Assembly (NCBI GenBank): GCA_014885115.2
Contig: WKLE02000658.1
Span: forward strand, 1 to 45,179
DNA from: Asterionellopsis glacialis
Lineage: Eukaryota > Bacillariophyta > Plagiogrammaphyceae > Rhaphoneidales > Asterionellopsidaceae
Length of the DNA: 45,179 bases
Reading direction: 5' to 3'
Positions 9,152 through 19,028 of the stretch are shown one piece after another. The notes under the pieces are model-generated. The model was not told the DNA's origin. It made no database searches and worked only from the letters and a program-made list of their open reading frames with translations. Position 1 is the first letter of the stretch. Each line of letters begins with the position of its first letter. A program made the translations under genes and the position numbers.

Positions 9152-9757
9152 CAGCCGTCGGCGTTGAGACGAGGACCTGATTGTCTGTCAGTGCGGATGT
9201 TCGGTGTTCAACACACGGACGCCACATCACACAAAGAAGAAGACTGAGGTCCTAACACACACGCAAGAAAGCGTCATAGTCTGCTAGCTAGTGTCCTAGG
9301 ACTCCACCGTAGGACCTACCTACCGTAGCCTGCTACCGTACCCTACCTGGTACTGTTAGCATCCCATCCAGGCACCAGACACGTCGTACCGGTACATCCA
9401 GACAACACGTCACACAAGCAAGGACATCTTTAGTCCTACGGCAGTCCTACGGTAAAGGTAGGACCTTTAGAGATCTACGGTACGATGTATGGACTTTACT
9501 AGAGCTTGCTGCTTACGTCGAAGGGGAAGATTCAAGATTTTTGTGTCTTTCTCTTGGTAAGTTTTTTTGAAGTCTTTGGCCGACAGTCGACAAAGACAGT
9601 CACAGTTACTGGGTACCCTAGTTAACAGGAATGAAGATCCTCCTCGCCGTTCATCTCCTCCACAAAGAACAGAAATTGTCAAAAAGAAGTTCTTCAGAAA
9701 TTTATAATTTGGTATAGTTTGTTTTTTGTTAGATCAGAAATTATCAAGAAAACGAAA

Positions 9758-10645
9758 ATGTTTTTCATATATCGCGGTAAATCGTATTTTACTGAATTTA
9801 CATTTGCAAAAGGATTGTTCTATATTTGCACAATCATATACGTCTTATCAACATGTACCGTTGTAGTACTTGAACCATTCCTGACTCTTCCCTGCAGCAC
9901 CAATAGCAACCCAGATGCGGCTGTGGAATATGAAAATGTCATGTACAAACATGATCCATGTCGTCAAACACGGTTGCCACATTTGTTGTACTTGACAGCC
10001 GAAGAATGTAACTTTGGACGACGACTGGTATTTTCGGTTGTCTTTGGTGGGATTATAGGATGGGAACGTCGACAAGCGGATCGTCCTGCAGGTATCCGTA
10101 CCATGGCCTTGGTATCTCTAGGGTCTTGCATATTTACAATTTGTTCAGCCTTTGCCTTTGTCAGTGGACCCATGGCATGGGATGCCTCACGTATCGCGGC
10201 TGCCATCCCATCAGGGGTTGGATTTTTAGGTGCGGGACTTATATTTAAAGATCAACGGAAGGATCCGGATACAGGTGGGACAAATCATAGTGTCCATGGT
10301 TTGACAACGGCTGCATCGGTGTGGCTTTCGGCTGCTGTGGGTATTGCGGCAGGTGGTGAACTTTACTTTGTAGCATCATTTTCTGTGGCAATTATACTGT
10401 TAATGTTACGATTCGGACCGCGTGCTCCTCTAGATGGTGATGAGGATGACGACAGCGAAGAAGAAGAAGAAATTCAATTTGAGGATGTAGTGCAAGATCC
10501 AGAAATGCAACCCATTCTAAAACGTGCCTCCGCAACTTCAGCATACACAGATGTGAATAGTCCACAACGAGCTAGCATGATTCGACGAGATTCATCAAGA
10601 GTCGGTCGCCCATCACAACGTCAACGTCGAACATTAGAAGACTAA
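9758..10645 (+). CDS. MgtC/SapB-family membrane protein
   Basis: The product has 295 residues starting from the ATG at 9758. An N-terminal hydrophobic segment (about 18-38) may be a signal or first helix. The core has the MgtC signature in order: RRLVFSVVFGGIIGWERR, ADRPAGIRTMALVSLGS, ASRIAAAIPSGVGFLGAGLIFK, HGLTTAASVWLSAAVGIAAG, then a last hydrophobic helix, giving four to five membrane spans. A cytosolic-type C-terminal tail of about 75 residues begins with a Glu/Asp run (DGDEDDDSEEEEE) and is Ser/Arg-rich after that. In bacteria this family affects Mg2+ homeostasis and acid tolerance, and the eukaryotic role is unknown to me. Family assignment is firm, the transported substrate is not. 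It is intronless, and the gene is convergent with its downstream neighbour. Confidence 0.88.
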   Translation: MFFIYRGKSYFTEFTFAKGLFYICTIIYVLSTCTVVVLEPFLTLPCSTNSNPDAAVEYENVMYKHDPCRQTRLPHLLYLTAEECNFGRRLVFSVVFGGIIGWERRQADRPAGIRTMALVSLGSCIFTICSAFAFVSGPMAWDASRIAAAIPSGVGFLGAGLIFKDQRKDPDTGGTNHSVHGLTTAASVWLSAAVGIAAGGELYFVASFSVAIILLMLRFGPRAPLDGDEDDDSEEEEEIQFEDVVQDPEMQPILKRASATSAYTDVNSPQRASMIRRDSSRVGRPSQRQRRTLED

Positions 10646-10833
10646 AGAAGATATACTGCAGGGGTCTCCACGTACTCTTACTAGAGAGAATGAGGGAGAG
10701 AAGGAATGAAAGTAACTCTATTTTTATTTTTTAATAAGAAATTATATTACTACCTAACCTGAAGCAACAAAATAATGCATGCTTCTTCTTTCTCTTCTCT
10801 CTTCCTTGTTCTCTATCACCGACGAACATAACA

Positions 10834-12777
10834 CTACTCAAGTGCAAAAGAAACAATAAGTATGGTTACAACATAGGCGGCCACAATGCTGGAGACAATC
10901 ATGAAAGTATAATTAGTGTTCAAATCATTAGTACGTCTAGTAGATGCTGACGATGACAATTCAGGAGATCGAGGAGAATCATGGAAATACGAATCTTGTG
11001 AGGGTACAAAACCATCATTCTCATTGTCATGTGGAAGTCTGACACGGCTTTCATGTGATATCAAGTTATATGATTCCGAGTTTACAATGGCATCCTTTAA
11101 CTGCTTGGATTCATGCAAGTTGGCTTCTACTTGAATTGCAGTTTCCATAGACCCAGTCTTGACGGATTGCTCAAGTTTAGTTGTATATTCATCAAGTATT
11201 TCATCAGATACTTTCATATCATTGCATTCTGCGTGAAAACAATCACGGCTAGCCAATACTGAAAATTCTACCATTGTACTACCATCTGCATCTTCCAAAT
11301 TACGAAGGTGAAGAATACGATGGCGATTATTGTTACTATTCCTGAATGAAATACCACCAAGGGCATCGATTCTTGCTGAAATAGCAGTAGCAGTTCCAGA
11401 TAGATCATTTGATAGATTTTTCGTAATGGAATTTTCCAACACCTTGACAAATAAGTAAAGTTCCTCATTGTCAATAGGGACTGTTGTAGCACTTCCAGAC
11501 AACATAAAAGATGAAGCAAATACAACATTAATTATAGCTTGCACCTCACCATACGTCGGTTGTGCCGAGGGGACAGGGGAAGGGGCAGTACTGTCAATTT
11601 GGGTTGGAGGGCTTGTGCTTGGAGGTGGGGATTGGGGTAGGACACTTGGTATTGTTGTGGGAGTGGTCGGTGGTGCTTGAGACGGATCTTTACTTACCCT
11701 CATGTCACAAAGAGAATCAAGGCAGTCTTTTCCTTGTTGACTACTAAGACTCGTCAATAAAGAGCACAATTCTTCAATGTACTGAGACATCTCTTCTTCT
11801 TCATTGTCATGAGGCCCGTAGTCATACGAAAATCTATTTTGGTAATAGAATGACATATCATGATGATCATGATCATGATGGTAAGATTCTGTATAGCACT
11901 TCTCAAGAGCAGCATGCCCTACAGAAGAGGGGCATAATGATGCAATGTTGTCAATATCTGAACGGTAGCACGTGTTACCAGGAACAGAAGATCCACCACC
12001 AAGACTCCCAAATTCAGTTGTAGAAGAAGTCATGGCGAAATGAAGCATGCAGGCCAACACGTTATTATGATGGTGACGATCGGGGTAGAATACATCCTCC
12101 GGGTCATGTGTGGGGCTAGGAAGATTGATACTGGCACACGTTTCCATCCAGCCTGATTCAATATTTAAGGTTATGTCTTCATGCTCGCAAAGTTTCTCCC
12201 AGCACTGTCCTGCTTCAATAGCATTCCTTAAATTGGTGGCAGCCTCGTCGGTATCATGGCGGTTTTCGATAGTTAAACAATCTTGATGAGCCGAGTAGTA
12301 TGAGCGTTCCAACGTATCCATCGCGTGTTCAAATTCTTCTCCACAAGCGGATTCGAAAAAGGAACTATTGAAGGCCGTGGAGTTGAGGAAAGTAGGCACA
12401 ATACACGATTCCAAATCCAACGGGATATCAGCGCAAGTAGAAAGGTAATTAACGATGGCATTTGATCGAAAAGAGTCTAAAGAATTCGGGTGCATAAGAA
12501 GAGAACCAGTGAATTCATAGTTATTGCCGTTTGAAGCCACCGTGTTTCTACGTTGTGGACGACCATCATCAATAATCACTGGGTGGACTCTTCCAAAGCT
12601 TTTCCGCACAATGACTGTTAGAACAAAAATGCGAGCTCTCGAAAAGATCCTTGAAATTTTTTTTTTCAGAGAGGCAATTTGAAAGACGAAAAAAAAGGAA
12701 CCAGTGAGAGTTATATCACCAATACATCCAGTCGAAAAATCTTTTCTAGTAGTGCGCCTTAGAAAAACTTACTTCAT
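10834..12777 (-). CDS. Single-span surface protein with Ser/Thr/Pro linker, function unknown
   Basis: The proposed model joins a mini-exon ATGAA (12773-12777, followed by donor GTAAGT) to 10834-12637 (acceptor TTTTCGAG), removing 135 bp and giving 602 residues beginning MKARIFVLTVIV. Without it the main exon has no ATG until codon HPNSL near 12495, although clear coding continues further upstream. The protein has a Cys-containing N-terminal half with a His cluster (HHDHDHHDMSF), then a Pro/Thr/Ser linker (TTPTTIPSVLPQSPPPS). An alpha/beta-looking domain follows (VQAIINVVFASSFMLSG to ESYNLISHE), and a C-terminal membrane helix (FMIVSSIVAAYVVTILIV) with only a few residues after it. I do not recognise a named domain. 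The layout suggests an extracellular or luminal protein anchored at its C-terminus. The reading frame is secure, the start is inferred. Confidence 0.7.
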
Positions 12778-13155
12778 TTGGTTTTTTGTCTTGGTGATTT
12801 AAAAGCAACAAAGGATAAAAGATTTCGATGGAGGTTTCGTGGATTATGAGACTATTTTTGATGGAGAAATAAAAGTAAGGGAATGAAATACGTTTTCAAA
12901 ATTATATTTTCAAAAATATTTGGAAAATAAAAGTGCTCTCTACTATTTTTAAAAAATTGAAATTCTCCAAATTCTTCATTAAATATCTACTCACTAGGAA
13001 TAGAGCTTTCAACATAGTTCGTCATGCCCACCGTACGGTCGGTAGGCGGAGAAAGTCGTCAGTCATGCCAATCAGAAAGTTAGCAACAGAATAGCAACAC
13101 CCAAGAAAGTGATGATGGTGTCTCACAAACCACGACCCACACGTTGTACCCCACC
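12778..13155. other. Divergent intergenic region (shared promoter space)
   Basis: About 380 bp separate the start of the surface protein on the minus strand from the hydrolase on the plus strand. It is A/T-rich with short A and T runs at 12890-12970. No defined promoter element can be named. Confidence 0.4.
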
Positions 13156-14573
13156 ATGAACAACGCGTTTCGGCGTTTTTATCCTGCAGCAGCGGTTACT
13201 GCTGCTTCATTGGTAGCAACATATATTACTACATCCAAAGTATCGGAATGTGAGACTTTGAAGAAACAACAAACAACACAAATTCAAAATTCCAAAAAAA
13301 ATAATAATCATGCTCAACCCAAATTGATATTTTTCGGCTCTGGGTCAAGTACTGGATGTCCCAAACCCATGTGTACCATGTTGTTTCAAGACAACGACAA
13401 CAATGCTGATGCTTCCACTAATAAGGAAGAGCTTGCGTTTTTGCGAAACCAATTTCGACCAATGTGCAAAGTGTCAAACTTGGCAATCAAGGGAGATCCT
13501 AAATATAATAAGAATTATAGAAATAATCCATGTTTAGTCATTTCTCATTACGAACAGGGTGAACGAAAAAATGTGTTTATTGATGTAGGTAAAACCTTCC
13601 GTGAGGGAGCACTACGATGGATGCCTGTACATAATATTTCTAGTTTAGATGGGATTGTCTTGACACATGAACACATGGTAAGTGGGTGGACCAAGATTTT
13701 TTTTTGGCGACAACCGACACAAAAATCTCTGTCTCTTTTACAAAGTGAAGTTTTGTTTATGCTTCACAGATTACTGTAAAAACACTCATTCTCGTTTTTT
13801 TCCCAATTGATTATGACGCTTGCCTCGTGTATCTTTGTTTATGCAAGGATGCTACTGCTGGATTAGATGATGTTCGAGGTTTTCAAAAGGTACAAGGTCT
13901 TGGTCGTATTTTAAAAGGTGATAAAAAGTTACCTCCACCACGTAGAGTACCTACTCCTGTATTCCTTTCACAAGATGCATTGAATGCATTATCACCCATG
14001 TTTCCATGGTTATTCCCTAAACCAGACAAAGAAGATCACGGAGAACAAAACCAAAATCAACAAACAAAGAAACCCAATGATGGCAGTAAACCCATTGTGA
14101 AACGAGATGTTGCTGCCTTGGATATCAATGTTATACATTCCTTTGTACCATTTGAAGTTGCTGGATTGAAAATGATTCCATTGCCTGTATGGCATGGATC
14201 TGATTTAATATGTATGGGGTATGCCTTTAGTGTGACAACAGGGAGTGATGGTGCTACAAGAAAAAAAAAGACCAATGTTGTATATTTGTCAGATATATCT
14301 GAAATGATCCCTGAAACCATGGAATATATACAAAATCAACTCCCACCCACAGATATTTTGATTGTAGATGCATTGTTAGTGGATCGACTTCATCCTGTGC
14401 ATTTCAATATGACACAAGCAGTCGACTTGATTGCCGAAATCGGTCCAAAGCAAGCCTATTTGGTAGGTATGAATTGTGACTCGTTTTTACCTCATGAGGA
14501 GATGAATGTTGAACTTGCCAAGTTGGGAGTGAATGTACAGTTGGCACACGATGGCCTTGCTGTAGACCTTTAA
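13156..14573 (+). CDS. Metallo-beta-lactamase-fold hydrolase (PhnP-like/plant HEHADA type), one intron
   Basis: Exons 13156-13677 and 13848-14573 (intron 170 bp, GTAAGT..GCAAG) give 415 residues. The start is the ATG in CCACCATGAAC. Residues 1-30 resemble a targeting peptide or anchor. The fold begins with LIFFGSGSSTGCPKPMC, then CLVISHYEQGERKNVFIDVG. The intron splits the metal-binding motif, which rejoins to THEHMDATAGLDDVRG, where the sixth position usually His is Ala, as in a known eukaryotic subgroup with HEHADA. PVWHGSDLICMGYAF and VYLSDISEMI supply further metal ligands (His, Asp). The C-terminal part (LHPVHFNMTQAVDLIAEIGPK, YLVGMNCD, AHDGL) is typical of PhnP-like phosphodiesterases. 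A phosphodiester or cyclic-phosphate substrate is a reasonable guess, not shown. Confidence 0.85.
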
Positions 14574-14954
14574 AAAGACAGTAAAAAATAATATAGCGAT
14601 GAAGTAATTCGTTTTAAATATAATGAAAGCCTGTCGTGCATCGCATCGTTACAGAAGTGTATAGACAGGACTTTTGACACTCATTAAGTTACCTATTAAT
14701 GTATTCCTCTTATTTCTACAGGTGTATTATGCGCCAATTCGTCAGAGAGCGGAGAAAAATAATGGCAAAATCCAAATCAGATTTCAGATAAGTGATTGCA
14801 GACAAGTGAAACAAAAAGTTGATTTGTTGTAATCATGTATCTATGGTGTTTTAGTTTATAATATTTCAAAAAATGTGGCAAGGGGAACAAATGTACATCT
14901 GGTATGATGTATCATTGTTATACAGAACCCAAAGGCCACGTAACGTTGTGTTGT
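14574..14954. other. Convergent 3' region between hydrolase and desaturase
   Basis: No gene is seen. The A/T-rich stretch would contain both 3' UTRs. TTTAAATATAATGAAAG near 14613 and AATATTTCAAAAAATG near 14861 are candidate poly(A)-region sequences only by composition. Confidence 0.4.
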
Positions 14955-16409
14955 TTACATGGTGGGTCCATCAGTGACGAATTCAGTAACGAATTCATGT
15001 CCAACCTTATCCAAATGCTGTAATACTTCAATTGTACCATCGTAAAGGTCGGCCTCATGGTATTTAACACCCCATTCCCTGCAGAAGGATTCAACAAGGG
15101 CGTGTGTCTTTCTCAAATTGTGACGAGGCAACATGGGGAACAAGTGATGGTCGACTTGGTATTGAAGTCCACCACAGAACCAATCAACAAAGAATTGAGG
15201 GAATCCATGTCCACCAGTAATATTACGTGTGGTGGTAACTTGAAGCTTCCAAAAGTCAGGACGGGTTTCAGCAGAGTAAGTGGCCATACCATTGTGTCCA
15301 AGACCAAAGACAATTGCCAAAAGGAACCCACAAGAGCATGTGGCCATGAGGAAGTAACCGATAGAGTACATGACAGAGAACCGTCCAAAGCCAGAAGAAA
15401 GAGTAAACATCCAGGCGTAGTGAAGGATGATACCAAGCTTCTCCAAGATGGGATATTGAAGACCCTTGGCTTCCATTTCAAGTTTGGCATTTTCAGAGGC
15501 TGCACCTAGACCAAAGGCAGTCTTGAAGGATTCGTTCAACCATGATAGACGAGCAAGGAGAAGAATGGGGAAGTAGGTCCATGCTTGGTTCTTCATGAGG
15601 AATTTGAGAGTACCACTTGGCTTTTCACCATTCATGAATTGCTTGGCTTGGTGCATAGACCAGGCAAGGAGAGGCATGGTATCAATGTCCGGATCACCAT
15701 CTTGAGTCTCATTGGTAGTGTTGTGTAGGTTGGGGACAGCGTGGTGACCATTGTGCTTGTTCTTCCACCATTGAACGGAGTATCCTTGCATAAGATTTCC
15801 CCAGTAAATACCCGCCAAATCACCGTACTTGCGTTGCTTGAAGACTTGGTGGTGAAGAAAGTCATGTGCAAGCCATCCACATTGTTGGAAGAACAATCCC
15901 ATGAGGAAGGCAGAAGCCATGTGCATGAAGAAATTGTCGGAGTAGTACACCATGGCAATAGAGGTGGCCCACATGGACATGTTGGAGAAAAACTTGTACA
16001 CGTAAAAGAGTTTGCTGGACTTGAACATGCCCATCATGACAAGTTTTGACCGAAGATCTCTGTATCCCTTCTCAAAGTCGAGTTGACGTTGATCCTTGTG
16101 AGCGACGGATTCGGGGATCAAATCACCAATGTAAAACTTTTTCATCATGTTGTGTGATCCAGCTGCATGGAAGGCAGCAAAGATATCAGTCATATCATCA
16201 CCAGCATGTGTAAAGATGACAGCTCCACCGGGGTGTTCGTACCATTGAGATACATCGTATACTTTGTTGTTGTAGACGATCCATGCATCATCAGGTGTGA
16301 TGTGCTTCTTTACTTCAGCCCAAGTGTACTTGGCAGTGTCCTTGTTCATTTCAGAAATATCCTTTTGACCTGCAGATGCAGCCATGACAGATTCACCTCC
16401 TTTTCCCAT
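14955..16409 (-). CDS. Delta-6 fatty acid desaturase (cytochrome b5 fusion, front-end type)
   Basis: The 484-residue product is close in length and sequence to the diatom delta-6 desaturase known from Phaeodactylum (about 477 residues), from MGKGG at the start to DGP.M at the end. A cytochrome b5 domain occupies about 25-100 with the haem motif HPGG at 59-62. The three histidine boxes are HDFLHH (182-187), HNGHH (219-223) and QVDHH (418-422). The Gln replacing His in the third box is the mark of front-end desaturases. Four or so membrane helices fit an ER enzyme using cytochrome b5 and oxygen to place a double bond at C6 of C18 acyl chains, feeding EPA/DHA synthesis. It is intronless. A TATATA stretch lies about 25 bp upstream of the ATG (16431-16436), which could be a promoter element only if the 5' UTR is very short. 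A delta-8 sphingolipid desaturase is less likely given the close collinearity. Confidence 0.95.
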   Translation of the reverse strand: MGKGGESVMAASAGQKDISEMNKDTAKYTWAEVKKHITPDDAWIVYNNKVYDVSQWYEHPGGAVIFTHAGDDMTDIFAAFHAAGSHNMMKKFYIGDLIPESVAHKDQRQLDFEKGYRDLRSKLVMMGMFKSSKLFYVYKFFSNMSMWATSIAMVYYSDNFFMHMASAFLMGLFFQQCGWLAHDFLHHQVFKQRKYGDLAGIYWGNLMQGYSVQWWKNKHNGHHAVPNLHNTTNETQDGDPDIDTMPLLAWSMHQAKQFMNGEKPSGTLKFLMKNQAWTYFPILLLARLSWLNESFKTAFGLGAASENAKLEMEAKGLQYPILEKLGIILHYAWMFTLSSGFGRFSVMYSIGYFLMATCSCGFLLAIVFGLGHNGMATYSAETRPDFWKLQVTTTRNITGGHGFPQFFVDWFCGGLQYQVDHHLFPMLPRHNLRKTHALVESFCREWGVKYHEADLYDGTIEVLQHLDKVGHEFVTEFVTDGPTM

Positions 16410-17531
16410 GTTGATTTACTTTGTAGAAAATATATAAAACGAAAACAATGACTTTCAAAAACTGTTCTCTCGAAGTGAACAAAAGATAAATCTGTGGGCA
16501 AGATTTAGAGTTGGCTTCTTTTGGTTGAAAAATCTGTTGAAGACTAGACTACGTGGTTCCAACGAAAGTAGCAAACGTGTACCGTACGGCACTGACCAGT
16601 AGTGAGTGATGAGTCGAGTGCCTTCTGTTTGTGTCGCGTATCTACTATAGCGCAAAATCTTACGTGGCGAAGAAAATGTGGCAGTCATGCATTCCATTCG
16701 GCAAGCAGGCAAAGATAGAACTCAAATAAAACTCTATCCAACCGTAGAATTCTACGCACAATGTTTGTCAGACCAATTGTTGAAGTGGATAGTTTGACGT
16801 CATAATATCGTCTTGGGAGGAAAAGGATTTGTGTCTATTGTACATAAATTTACCATAGATCATATCCTATGGACGATGTGTGACTTGGTTTGAAAATTTT
16901 ATTTTCATCATCATTTTTTTTTTGTTTTTTTTTTTCGCCAAAAGATGCGATCGAGGATTCGATTCGATCCGAATGAGAAACACTCCTTGGAATCGAACCT
17001 AAAGAAGTGAATCTTTTGAAAAATTTAGTTTACTGACTTTTCATTTCAACAAATATGATTGGATAATAATTGTTCAATTATTTTGATAGTGATTAACCCA
17101 AGTCCACAAAAAATGCCTCCGATTTTTTGGTTTTTATAGTCTGCTCTCCCTTTGACTACAGTATTTGCCCACTGCTCAATGAAGCCCCCAATTGACAATC
17201 ATGCTGCACTCGTACCATACCGTGCGTTCTTCTGACCACGGTCATTCAAGATGTGTTTGATCTACGCACGCCGTTTATAGTATCAACGAACGCCGTACAG
17301 TACGCATACATACACGGTCGGTTCGTCGATGTTTTGGCACCGATATCCCCATCGTTGATAGACTCTCTCTAGAGAGAGACTAGAGAGAGGACTAAACTAG
17401 TGCAAGTCGATAGACAGAATTGTAGACTATCTTTACGAGTACACCTCCATCCAAAAAAGAACAAGTGGTCTTTTTTCCCTCTTGATTGGCTTTTTCTTTC
17501 TTTCTCAAAATATTACGAAATAAAAAAAAGT
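16410..17531. other. 1.1-kb divergent intergenic region
   Basis: This lies between the divergently transcribed desaturase and dioxygenase genes, so it holds both promoters. Seen in it are T-runs at 16914-16935, a 16-bp palindrome CTCTCTCTAGAGAGAG at 17363-17378 followed by a partial second copy, and CGTACCG/GTACGG-like repeats near 16578 and 17294. No RNA gene is found. A GGTTCGATTCC on the minus strand near 16990 has no tRNA around it. Confidence 0.5.
17363..17378. repeat. 16-bp perfect palindrome upstream of dioxygenase gene
   Basis: CTCTCTCTAGAGAGAG is a perfect palindrome about 155 bp before the start codon at 17532, followed directly by ACTAGAGAGAGG. A related palindrome, TTCTCTCTAGAGAGAA, lies at 30239-30254 upstream of the J-protein gene, so this may be a regulatory site or a simple-sequence product. 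Confidence 0.6.
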
Positions 17532-19028
17532 ATGTTTCGAAAGTCTATATCGTCGTCCTTGTTTGTCCCTAGTCTAGATCATATTGGTCTTTCGGCACTT
17601 GTCACGTTTACTGGATTTACAATCCTAAATGCATATCAAGAAGGTATCGATCCTATAGTGGATCAAGATCATTCCAAAGATTGTTGTACGACAAATATGT
17701 TGTTTACGAATTACAATGATGATCATAATGGTGGAGGTTCTTCTTTGTCCCAGCAGCATGCACAACAACAACAACAACAACAACAACATCACTTTACCTT
17801 GACACCCCAACAATGTCGAAGAATGGAAAAGGAAGGATTTCTCATTATTGATGGATTCCTTTCTCCAAATGAATTACGTAGGGCATCTAAATCAACAAGA
17901 TATATGGAACGTCAAGGTTTATTTGGTGCAAGTCCAAATGAAAAGGAAGAGGATGAAAAAAAGAATCTTGATGATCATGACACGAATGAAGAAAACACTA
18001 CTACTAGTACTAGATTAGTTCAAGGTAAGGAAATCTCTCAATTTGGACAACAACAAAAGCAACAACAACAAGAACAACGAGTTCGAACAGATAGAGTATG
18101 TTTCATAAGTAGTAAGAGTAGTCATACACATCAGAATTCTGGAGATGATTTTGATGAAACCAAAAAGAAGGATGATGATGATGATGACGAGGACGACAAG
18201 ATGAATGGAATTTATCATGTACGACGATTGTTACGAGGTATTGCTCATGAAGTAGTAACATCTGATTTTCAGGGGTTTCAACAAGAATCATCATCATCGT
18301 CGTCGTCGTCGTCGTCCTCTTGTGATTCTACTAGTTCTACTACAACAATAGAAAAAAGTAATGACAATCCAAGCAGAAGTAGCAGCCACAATAATCCTAA
18401 TAATGTGTACTTGTCCCAAAATTCATGGATTGGAGTTCCAATGAGTATGCAAGTATCATTGTATAATTCATTAAAACAACCAGAATCACAACCGCAGCAA
18501 AATGCATTAGATAGTCCCGTGCCACAACGGGAAGACGTGGCTGGTGCGTACTACCATCCTCATCGTGATGGATGTACAGATTCGTTTCTAGAATTAGGAT
18601 TGTTGGGGTGGTTACGTTCACGGTATCTCCGAAGACGTTACCTCACATGTATTGTATATTTGAATGAAACAGACGGTGAACAAGAAAATTCAAAGAGTGA
18701 CCATGTCGATGACGATGGTAGTGGCGATGCAGAAGCACTTCAGAACGGAGTATGGACCAAAGAAGATGGTGGATACCTACGATTATTTATTGGAGCTGAT
18801 CAATCAGATGACACAGGAGAAAGCATCGTTGCTGCTGCTACCACTAGGAAAAATGTGGAGGCAACAGAAACGGAAAAAGTTGTTTGTGTACAGCCACGAA
18901 TTGTAGATATTGAACCAAAAGGAGGGAGACTAGTTATATTTTCCTCGGAACATATTTTACATGCTGTCCTTCCAAGTTTTCGTAGAAGGATTGCATGTAC
19001 TATGTGGTTAACTCTAAATGATGAGTAA
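17532..19028 (+). CDS. 2-oxoglutarate/Fe(II) dioxygenase, prolyl-4-hydroxylase-like
   Basis: A 498-residue protein starts at ATG 17532; the frame is open further upstream but has no earlier ATG. Residues 15-35 are hydrophobic and may be a membrane anchor or targeting segment. After a poly-Gln run (17762-17786) comes LTPQQCRRMEKEGFLIIDGFLSPNE, the usual N-terminal region of the P4H fold. The double-stranded beta helix carries YYHPHRDG with Fe ligands H344 and D346. It also has GGYLRLFIGAD, then HAVLPSFRRRIACTMWL with the third ligand H477 and the 2-oxoglutarate-binding Arg near 484-486. Between the N-terminal part and the core are long low-complexity inserts: Asp/Lys-rich with a GATGAT/GACGA run near 18171-18198, and a poly-Ser run from TCATCG/TCG repeats at 18288-18318. 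The substrate is unknown; peptidyl proline is the family default. Confidence 0.85.
   Translation: MFRKSISSSLFVPSLDHIGLSALVTFTGFTILNAYQEGIDPIVDQDHSKDCCTTNMLFTNYNDDHNGGGSSLSQQHAQQQQQQQQHHFTLTPQQCRRMEKEGFLIIDGFLSPNELRRASKSTRYMERQGLFGASPNEKEEDEKKNLDDHDTNEENTTTSTRLVQGKEISQFGQQQKQQQQEQRVRTDRVCFISSKSSHTHQNSGDDFDETKKKDDDDDDEDDKMNGIYHVRRLLRGIAHEVVTSDFQGFQQESSSSSSSSSSSCDSTSSTTTIEKSNDNPSRSSSHNNPNNVYLSQNSWIGVPMSMQVSLYNSLKQPESQPQQNALDSPVPQREDVAGAYYHPHRDGCTDSFLELGLLGWLRSRYLRRRYLTCIVYLNETDGEQENSKSDHVDDDGSGDAEALQNGVWTKEDGGYLRLFIGADQSDDTGESIVAAATTRKNVEATETEKVVCVQPRIVDIEPKGGRLVIFSSEHILHAVLPSFRRRIACTMWLTLNDE

Larger units (their letters stand above)
7285..9757. other. 2.5-kb gene-free, repeat-rich stretch
   Basis: No reading frame here has coding character. 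It holds the candidate TTAA-flanked element (7483-8357), a 10-bp stem hairpin (8701-8725), the ~146-bp tandem repeat (8833-9151) and, from about 9230 to 9480, many short CCTACGGTAGG/AGTCCTACGG-like repeats. The last part contains the promoter and 5' UTR of the MgtC-type gene. AACAACACGA and similar motifs recur at 7609, 7926 and 8479. Confidence 0.6.

Noticed and set aside
15057..15509. Plus-strand 150-codon frame opposite the desaturase
   Set aside because: It is antisense to the histidine-box region of a firmly identified enzyme.
16940..17010. Possible tRNA on the minus strand (GGTTCGATTCC near 16990)
   Set aside because: The T-stem pairs poorly and no anticodon arm or acceptor partner is present upstream.
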